64,000 bases of DNA, taken from positions 3,596,001-3,660,000 of the forward strand of contig CADCXD010000004.1 in assembly GCA_902806575.1 (NCBI GenBank). Reading direction: 5' to 3'. Below the pieces are notes generated by a model that saw only the letters and a program-made list of their open reading frames with translations, was not told the origin of the DNA and did no database searches. Positions within the stretch are counted from its first letter, which is position 1, and each line of letters starts with the position of its first letter. The DNA comes from Jackrogersella multiformis (Eukaryota; Ascomycota; Sordariomycetes; Xylariales; Hypoxylaceae). Positions 56,147-64,000 of this stretch are shown piece after piece. The translations under genes were made by a program, and so were the position numbers.

Positions 56147-57775
56147 ATGACGCGCCAAATCGCCAACCTTGCCATCTCGGCCGGCGCCCTGGTCCTGTCG
56201 GCCAGCGGCGCGCTAGCAGCCACCAGCGGCGAATTCAATATCCTGAGCATGAATGTCGCAGGCTTGCCGGAGATCCTCAACAGCAACGAGGTCCCCGGGG
56301 ACAAGACCACGAACTCGGGGCTCATAGGCGGGAAGTTCGCCCAGTACGATTACAACATAATTAACGTGCAAGAGGTAAGTTGGTGTCATTTATAAAAAAA
56401 TTCCTTCCCTTACACATATCTGTCTCCCTGCATGCGTGATACGTAAGGGTTTTGTCGAGGCTTGAAACCGTGCAGCACCCTTGTGTGCTTGCTTCGCCGC
56501 GCCCCCTGCCCTGGCGCTGCTCTGTTCTCCCCTTCCGTCGAAACTGGGGAGAGGTCCGAGAGCGAAGGGCGTCGCTGCGAAACATGCGACGTGCATGCTA
56601 GCATGTAAATGAGAAGAAGCAAAAAACCCGAGAAAAAAAAACCCCTCGGACGTTAGACTAAAAGCAAACCACAGGATTTCAACTACCATGCCTACATCTA
56701 CGCGACGGACACGCACCCGTACCGCACGGCCACTTCCGGCGGCGTCCCCTTCGGCTCGGGGCTCAACACCCTGGCCAATTTCGACTGGATTAACTTCGAG
56801 CGCGTCAAGTGGGCTACCTGCAGCGACGCCTCGCAGTCCGACTGCCTGACGCCTAAAGGCTACACGTTCCTGCGCGCCGTCGTCGACAGCGGCATCTACG
56901 TCGACGTGTATAACCTGCACGCGGACGCGGGCACCGAGGCCGGCGACGAGACGGCGCGCGCCGCCAACCTGAAGGAGGTCGCCGACGCCATCGACGCCCG
57001 CAGCGCCGGCAACGCCGTTCTCGTCTTCGGCGACACCAACAGCCGGTACACGCGGGCCGACGACGGGATCACCGTCTTCGCCTCGCAGAACGGCATGACG
57101 GACGCCTTCGTCGAGCTCATCCGCGGCGGCGTCGTCCCGACCGTCGAGACGCTCTGCGACAACCCGAGCTTGGTCAACACGTGCGAGACCGTCGACAAGG
57201 TCTTCTACCGCGGCAGCCCGCTGCTCGGGCTGGCGGCGACGTACTGGGGCTACGAGAGCAGCAAGTTCCTGCAGTCCGACGGCAACGTCCTGTCGGACCA
57301 CAACCCCATCACCGTGAACTTCACCTGGTCTGCGGGGTCGGCGCTGCGCCAGTCCGGCTTCTGGGGCGGCCCGCACGGCGATTGGTTCAGCGACGTGAAT
57401 GCGCTTGCGGCGAAGACGTCGCCGAAGGCCAGCGTGCTTACCTTCCGAGGCGGCTCGCGTCTGGATGGCGTGGGGCTGACGCTCAAGGACGGCACTACGT
57501 TCACCCACGGCGGCACCGGCGGCTCTGTTTCGACCCTGACGCTCAACTCCGGCGAGTACTGGGCCAGCGCGCAGCTCTGCCAAGGCCAGAAGAGCGGGCA
57601 GACGCGAAACTTCTACATCAAGGCGACCACCAGCACCGGCCGCACTCTCGCGTCCGGGACGTCGACTTCGGACTGCGCGACCTACACGGCGCCGTCCGGA
57701 TGGGGCATCGTCGGCTACCTGGGCCAGTCAGGCGATGAGATGGACCAGCTGGCGTTCGTGTACGCGCCGCAGTAA
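56147..57775 (+). CDS. Secreted EEP phosphodiesterase with C-terminal jacalin-like lectin domain
   Basis: Two exons, 56147-56374 and 56675-57775, encode 442 aa. The intron is 300 nt, long for this window. The signal peptide is about residues 1-24 (LAISAGALVLSASGALA). The endonuclease/exonuclease/phosphatase fold has all its catalytic motifs: FNILSMNVAGLP, metal-binding INVQE|D across the splice, SGGVPFGSGLNTLANF, VDVYNLHADAG, VLVFGDTNSRY and VLSDHNPITVNF. From about residue 306 (FWGGPHGDWFSDVNALA) to the end is a jacalin-like domain (VLTFRGGSRLDGVGLTLKDG, TFTHGGTGG, VGYLGQSGDEMDQLAFVYA), a mannose/galactose-binding beta-prism. Family EEP enzymes cleave phosphodiesters such as sphingomyelin, inositol phosphates or nucleic acids. 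The lectin domain would target the enzyme to glycans. It is GC-rich coding in an AT-rich gene desert. Confidence 0.88.
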
Positions 57776-60700
57776 GTAGGTAGAAGTAGTAGCTTGCCTG
57801 CCTTAAAGCATAGTAATACATAATTATAATGAACAACCATAACGTCATCGCGCCTTTAGTAAAACGACACGTGGTGAAGAAACGAGGATAGACTCTCGGA
57901 CATCTGCTGAATGACTCGGCAATGCAAAGCTTTCTCGCATCGTAATAGTGTCGTAGCAGCCTAAACGGATAGATAGATCTTTACCCAGGACTGCGCGCAT
58001 CTGCCGGACCATGGTGAGTTTCCTAGCGTGAAGGAGGGGTGATCGGCGCTGCAGATGCACGCAGGTATGGTGATGGATCTACAGGTGCCGGACGAGGGTC
58101 GCAGAGGATGCGGCCGTCTCGTCTCCGTTCTTCTTACCTGGGGGACCGAAAAAAAAAGCAAGGTAGGTTAGGCAATAATAATTAGATTGGAGATTCCCTC
58201 GCGTACCTGCGTAGCTCGCGTGGCTCCTGGGGTAAGCAGTTCAGCCTTGTAGTGCTACAGTGAGTACCTACCTATGATCTACTTATGATCCATGATATGA
58301 TACCGTATGCATGTTTCCAATTCTTACTTGCGATAGGCATGGACATGCATTTCTTAGATGCACCCCTTTCTCGTTTCCTTGGTCCCCAGGACGGGACGGA
58401 CTGCTGCTCTGTACGGACGTAGACAGCCTGGCCGGAAGAGTCGGTAGAGATAAACCAACACAATTGGTGATGATTTTTGTGTGTTTACACGCATGTGCCA
58501 GGATTTATTGATAGCGGGTCATCTCCTCTCAGAGGTAGCTAGCTTATCTCCCGACTGATTTGGAATGATGGTTCGTCCCAAGCCTGGAGGTTGGGATTAA
58601 AGAGAAGGATAACTCATAGTAATTGCTCCCGGTATCACTTTTCGTTTCGTCACACGAGACGAAACCAACCGGCCTATGCCTAAGCCCGTGCTCGCGTTGA
58701 GTGGTGCATTCCGAGCCCGGCGGCCCACGCAACTCACGATGTACCTAATAGTAGCATCCATCCCTGGGGCGATCATCCTCTTTCAGTCGTCTAAAGTATC
58801 ACCGCTTCACGGAGGTCGCATCCGCGAGATCTAACTTAATCTGGCTTATGACACGAATTGCCACTCGAAGGTTGCCCACGGCAATTCCGCGAGACATCGT
58901 TCCTTGTGGGCGATGAGGCTGAGAAACGCAATTGGCTACCACATGAAGGACTTGCGGATGCCCAATAAATCAACCGCTAGAGCAGTGCCGAGACCAGTGC
59001 TAGAGACGGCCAAGCAGCCCCAAACTTACCTATGGTAAGCAAAGACCAGCGGTTCATACAAATTTGTAATTGTTAGAGCAACGAAATATCTAAATGGTCC
59101 AGAACGCCATCGTCGGCTAGGGACATTAGTCTACGCCTTGGTCTTTAACTAATCACGGAAACTCGCCTCGAGCCGCAGCTTTGTCTTGCTTTGAGCCCCC
59201 CATGATGTAGTTTGAGAATAGTCTGGCTTCGAGAAAGTGCATACATACCTGTTTCTCTGATGTCTCAGAGAAGCAGTGTGTGGCTTGCGCCGCATAGACG
59301 GTATTGAATCTTATTGGCCATGTTCCAAGAGTCAACTGCCAATGCCGTTTCTCCAACTTCTCACAACCAACAAAGGAGATAGGTAGACTACCTACCTAGG
59401 TAGATAGGCAATGCTCACGATCGAAGCAGGGACGTAAAATCTACTGGTTTCATGCTGGCTCTAAGTAAATAGATGGAAGGGCGGATATGTTCTAGTTTAC
59501 GCTAAACTGAGCCGATGGGAACTAACTTAGAGCTTGTTGATGCCCGAAAATGATGCTGATTTCTCGTAGGTTCGCAGCCTGAGCCTTAAGGAGTTCTGGA
59601 AATAGGCTGTAAAGGACCATAAAAAGAAGGGAGCGGCAGGTGCCACCATCAGAGAACCCGCGTTAGCTGATGGATCCTGACATCGGCTTTCGTTTAGTGT
59701 ATGGGCCGATCAGAGTTCGTCGCACAACATACTATAGAAATCGAGGAGCGTGGTTTGCACGTTGAGAGTGAGACATCCTGTTCCGTGGGAATATCGCACG
59801 CGACAAGATCCTACTTTCCGAGATAGGAATAAGGATGTACCTACAAATAACAGTTAGACTTAGAATCACCTAGGTATTAGGTCCACCCTACTGGTATCTA
59901 CCTAGTAGATATCCGCCAGTATGGTTCCTACTATGCATTAAGGATTTGTTGATATCCGTTCCTATGTATAGGGATAATTTAGGATACATCCCTCGCAGGA
60001 TTCTTATTTAGAAGGTCTGTTGGAAGTTTTTAGTGGGTTTATTTAAATCAAATATATCGTAGAATACGAATATCATCCCGGCACGACTGCTGGAAGTAGT
60101 AGTAGGATGGGTCCAAAGGCCCGGTCAGCGCTAGTTCATGTGTGTCCCTTGAAGTTTCTCGGTGTGAGATAGGAATAAGCCCCAAGAAATCCTGCAAAAT
60201 AAAGATCAACAGCTGCCGAGAAACTAGGACTAACTTGTATGATATTTAGATTAAGATGTTGTAGACTTCAGTCGCGTGAGTCAGTGAGTAGTCTTAGATT
60301 CGTCGAGTGATTCTTTATACGGAGTGGGACAGATCTGGGAAACATCGAGTTTCTGAAATGATGGTTTGCTAGAAGAGCCCGAAACACATTTTTGTCAATT
60401 TAGCATTGCCGTTTCATATATAGGCTTCAGGTCCGAGTTGCAACAAGGTGTCGACGGTGCTGCAGCGTAACGTAGCTGCCGACGATAGTAACAAACAAAG
60501 AGTATGCTCGAGCAATATAGTGTCGTTACGTATTTATATTACTAGTCGAGAAGCGGTATGATACGTCGACCAAGTAATAGGTCTCGTAGAGTACGTGCTG
60601 AAAACCCTCCACATGAAAATTGAACATCTAACTACCTATGCCTAGACAGAGCTAGGTAGGCAGTTAGGTACGTTGAGGTTTGTTGCGCGCAGCCTGGGTA

Positions 60701-60815
60701 TGATAAGCAAACGTTTTCGATCTGCGGCGATTTAGGTCTTCAAGGATAGACCCTCGAGATAGCGTTAGGATCTCTCCGTTCTATTATCTAGGCTAGGTAG
60801 GTATTCAATTTCTTG

Positions 60816-60959
60816 CCTAGGAGAACGGCGTCAAAATAGGTATCTGGAGCACGTGTGAATTCATACTGTAAATCACTGTGAAAACCCCTACCCAAAATGG
60901 ACAGTGCTTTACAGTACGAGCTCGTACGTGCTCCAGATATTTTGACGCCATTCGCTAGG
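60816..60959. mobile_element. Foldback (near-palindromic) MITE
   Basis: The 144-bp stretch is an imperfect palindrome. The left arm GGCGTCAAAATAGGTATCTGG...GCACGT pairs with ACGTGC...CCAGATATTTTGACGCC on the right. Further in, TACTGTAAATCACTGT pairs with ACAGTGCTTTACAGTA. The centre is a short loop of about 20 nt. Outer ends are CCTAG and CTAGG. No clear target duplication was found. A whole-element hairpin suggests a foldback MITE or a small-RNA source. Confidence 0.7.
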
Positions 60960-61634
60960 TCCAAGTAACTGGGGAAGTAAGAATCGGCATAAAAAAAGGG
61001 AAACGCACAGACTACCCATTCTTTACTTGATGGCGATGAGTCGATAGTGCTTTATCTGATGTGCATTAGATGTCCTAGACTTAGAGTGAAGTTGGTTCCA
61101 ACATGAGTCCTTAAAACTCAATAATCGAGTCGTGAAATGCCTATTCTGCGTGTGCGCACTTGCTAACGCGCCTACATAATAGTACATTAGTACAGCCCTG
61201 CTAGGCTCAATCCTTCGTTACCTACCTCGGTACCTATGGATTCTAGACTTCGTCTAAACTACCTATGCTCCCTGGTTTGGTTCGTCAAGCGGATTTTGCC
61301 GTATTTGGGTGGGGTCTCTAATATTGTAGGTTGTTAGATCGGTCTTTAGGATCACATTAACCCGACGCAGCCAACGTTGGCTTCACAGACTGACATAATA
61401 AGCCACCGTACCTACTAGCAGCCTAGGTAGCTAAGGTAAGGCGAAAGTGGTAGAAGCGCAATTAGTACGATACCACCGAGAATGACTATTGGAGAGATTG
61501 TAGGTTCGAGTGTACTTGTATGGTGTCCGCTTTCAAAGGAAAGCTGAATATCGAAGGACTCCGTCGTGATCATCTTTTTTTGGATATGTACCTAAAGCAT
61601 AAATGTGACGTAATCGTTGTTATTCGTTACTGAA

Positions 61635-61660
61635 TACCTACCTGGGTAGGTACCTAGGTA
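61635..61660. repeat. CCTAGG palindromic cluster
   Basis: TACCTACCTGGGTAGGTA is followed by CCTAGGTA; the ends are self-complementary. Confidence 0.85.
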
Positions 61661-62030
61661 ACGCGTCTGTCTTGACTTTACACTGTAGCTGAGTACTATG
61701 TAGGCATAGATTAAATACCTACCTAGGTGTAATAGTAGTAGCTTTGGTGAGATTTCGGACGACACTACACTACCTGGGTAGTGGCTAGGGGGTTCTCGGC
61801 TCTACTCCCCAGATTAGTATCCAAAGAAGGCAAGGAGGTGTCGCTCGTAATCATAAATTAACTCTTTCGGCTTTGGCAATCAAGCAGTCAAGATCCTTCT
61901 ATAACAGGGTGGTCAGTGCTCATAATATCTTGGCACTTGGTTTTTAGACCCATAGGATTCAACGGGCTCGTGTGACTGCTGCGAGCTTCGCAGCGAGGGC
62001 AGCGTGGCTGGACGACGCCGCACCCGAAGG

Positions 62031-62070
62031 CTACCTACCTACATAGTAGGTACCTAAGGTTAGGTAGGTA
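62031..62070. repeat. CCTAGG-type palindromic cluster
   Basis: CTACCTACCTACATAGTAGG is followed by TACCTAAGGTTAGGTAGGTA, forming an imperfect inverted repeat. Confidence 0.8.
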
Positions 62071-63765
62071 TTCATCAAGTCGACATGCATCGCGGAGCGT
62101 GCCATTTCGTGATATCTCCACGACATTTTCCGCAGACCGCGGGCAATAATCGGGAATTTTCGACAAGATAGATCTCGCAGTAAGTTGTTATCAGTCGTAT
62201 TTGCTTATTATTGGGAGAAAATGACGGCTTGGATGCAGATACGAGATTGAAGACTAAGGAAACCTCACGCCCTTACTATTAATTAGATCTGATTATTCAG
62301 GTTAGAAGCAATACGACGTTTGAAGATACAGTGACAGCAATGCGCATCGGCTGTTGTAGCTGTTAAACCTTTAGTGCCTAGGTGCCGTGGCTTTGCGGAT
62401 ACCTACACATCTGTATATCAGAGGCCTTTAAGATGTATCTTAGCCGAGTGATCTCGTTGATCGCGAGAAGATCGAATTCGGAAGTAGGTGAACCGGGTGA
62501 ACGTCCGGGACTTTCGCATAATTTAGTATTGATGGGAATCCGGAAGCACGTTCTTTTTTGGGGCGATTTCCCGAGCTCGGTCAACGTGGTTATTCCTAGT
62601 TTACACATGTCGCAATGAGCTTACGCGGGAGAGGATGGGAGAGGCTTGCATTAGCAGCTTAAGGCTTCGCCAGGCCAGGACCGCTAGTGTGCCCATATAG
62701 GCGCTAGGCCGGTAGGGCCCTGACATTGTGACAAGGAGATCCCTGAGCTGTGCATTGGTGCTATCCCCCTTGCAGCTAACAGTATCAAGAGATCCTAGAT
62801 ACGGTATATAAGCCGAAAGGTACGTTGAAAGTTGCTTTTTCTTCTTAGTGTGGTTCGCGTGGCATCGTGCCGATGACATCGGTCGTTAAGTGGCCAATGC
62901 CAATGCCAACGCCAAATGTTAAAAGTAATAGATTTGTACCCTAACATAGTTGATTCTAGTACTACATATGAATGTAATTTGGCCGTCCTAAAAGACGGTT
63001 GGATAGTGCCGGATCCGGTGGCGGCGTGTTTAATTCCTTGGACGGATCGTGGTGCCGCGAGATAGTGTACATATTAGAGAAGCCAGCCGGCGAAGGTAGC
63101 TAATAGTGATGGTGATAGTGATGGTGTTGGTGGTGATAATGCAAGCCCCAGAGGCTTGCAACTAATCAAAGTGAGCGTATAAATGCCTATAGGTGCCTTG
63201 TGGCTTAGATGGAGAAGACTATGCGAAGTAGGGTTTCGGAATGGTTTATTATTGAAGCTGGACGAAGGGGATTGGAAGTTCATTGGTAGAATCAGAGATG
63301 CGAGGCTAATGCCGCGTATGGGCGGGAGTAATGCTATTGAACAATTGATTGTGTTATGGACCCTTATGGTTTGTTCCTGAAGATCATTGGAAAGATGATA
63401 TATGCGGGATGAAAATGGCGTTCTTCAGCGGGAATGTAATACAACAGGTGGTGAGTGGTGGGTGGTAAAACCAGACGATAATTCGATATTGAGATTGATC
63501 ATTGACGGTTCTAAGGTTGAAGGTTGAATGGGAGGAGAGATAGGGTTGCACCTACCTAATGCATGGCGGCGTGGGCAGCGTGGGTTGGCCTTCAACCTTA
63601 TTCTATTGGTGTAGCCTACTATACATATGTACGTATCCAGTTGGTGGTGTGATATTGACGTACATATATGGATGTACAAAATATAATCACATCCATACTG
63701 CCCAAGTGCTGTTTACACTATGTATCTAGTGTACATAAGGTATCTACATCCACTGTAGATAGTAG

Positions 63766-63783
63766 CTACCTACCTAGGTACAT
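63766..63783. repeat. CCTAGG palindromic cluster
   Basis: CTACCTACCTAGGTACAT near the right end of the window; same family as the other clusters. Confidence 0.85.
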
Positions 63784-64000
63784 ATGTAGAACCACTCGAT
63801 TTAATCGTGGACAAAAATATCAAAGCACCAGGATGGAGCTCAAATTGGCTCGGTACATAGGTACCTGTCAATCTATCTTTAAACACATCCATGAAGGCAT
63901 GTGTTCATACGCACTACTCAAGCACTTACGTATGATAGGTATCATGTATGTGTCGTATGTAGTGTACTTAAGTAGGTATGCAAAATAGGAATATGTAAGT

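Larger units (their letters stand above)
57776..64000. other. 6.2-kb gene-free AT-rich block
   Basis: No supported gene. It holds the foldback element at 60816-60959, many CCTAGG/ACCTACCT clusters (for example 58263-58275, 61635-61660, 62031-62070, 63766-63783) and a small perfect hairpin GTTTCGTC...GACGAAAC at about 58643-58664. The frames at 62378-62879 and 63668-63988 show no domain. Confidence 0.55.

Noticed and set aside
56390..57583. 397-codon antisense frame over the EEP-jacalin gene
   Set aside because: The sense strand has clear catalytic motifs. The antisense frame is a GC-bias shadow crossing the intron.
57181..57738. 185-codon plus-strand frame inside the EEP-jacalin gene
   Set aside because: Alternative frame of a GC-rich exon with no signal or domain.
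1..64000. tRNA, rRNA or CRISPR features
   Set aside because: I saw no convincing tRNA A/B-box cloverleaf, no rRNA and no spaced direct repeats. A tRNAscan-SE run would be decisive.

Overview
The window reads as nuclear DNA from a filamentous ascomycete (Pezizomycotina). Introns are short (about 54-104 nt) with GTAAGT/GTATGT-type donors and TACTAAC/CTAAC-like branch points. The gene content is typical of moulds: a Zn2Cys6 regulator, a GH93 arabinanase, DUF1996, a PAF-acetylhydrolase-like protein and a multipass ankyrin protein. The intergenic AT-rich DNA is peppered with the palindromic motif CCTAGG/ACCTACCT. I would guess Sordariomycetes but cannot assign a genus. All gene models were built by hand from frames, splice signals and family knowledge. 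No search or RNA evidence was available.

Layout. 0-5.9 kb: a gene-poor stretch with a TA-flanked MITE (957-1236), then a repeat-containing kexin-processed peptide precursor (1969-2637) and a GNAT acetyltransferase. 5.9-16.2 kb: a housekeeping block with Mgs1/WRNIP1, a Utp5-like SSU-processome protein and a BET double-bromodomain protein (Bdf1 type) with a long untranslated leader. 17.9-24 kb: a small cysteine-rich secreted protein, a Zn2Cys6 regulator, and a dead MFS transporter carrying an inserted hAT-like MITE. 24.2-35.4 kb: an SGNH-like membrane protein that appears to lack its catalytic residues, an orphan protein, a FAR1/MULE-transposase-derived protein, a 1312-aa membrane ankyrin protein and a secreted DUF1996 protein. 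36.5 kb: a short inverted pair of interstitial telomere-type repeats. 38-50 kb: coproporphyrinogen III oxidase (HEM13), a large disordered fungal protein, a PAF-AH-like hydrolase, a single-pass surface protein and a secreted GH93 enzyme. 50-64 kb: mostly gene-free AT-rich DNA with one decayed alpha/beta-hydrolase and a foldback MITE. The only intact gene there encodes a secreted EEP phosphodiesterase fused to a jacalin-like lectin domain.

How the genes relate. I see no complete biosynthetic cluster. The most notable locus is the peptide precursor at 1969-2637. It has a signal peptide and eleven copies of an S-K-E-K-Y-D-T-Y-D unit separated by Lys-Arg kexin sites, which is the architecture of dikaritin-type (UstA-like) RiPP precursors and other kexin-processed peptides. 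No DUF3328/UstYa or tyrosinase partner is visible within the window, so its maturation enzymes, if any, lie to the left of the window or elsewhere. Many of the other genes encode secreted or surface proteins (small Cys-rich protein, DUF1996, GH93, EEP-jacalin, single-pass surface protein), as expected for a fungus that interacts with plant matter or other organisms.
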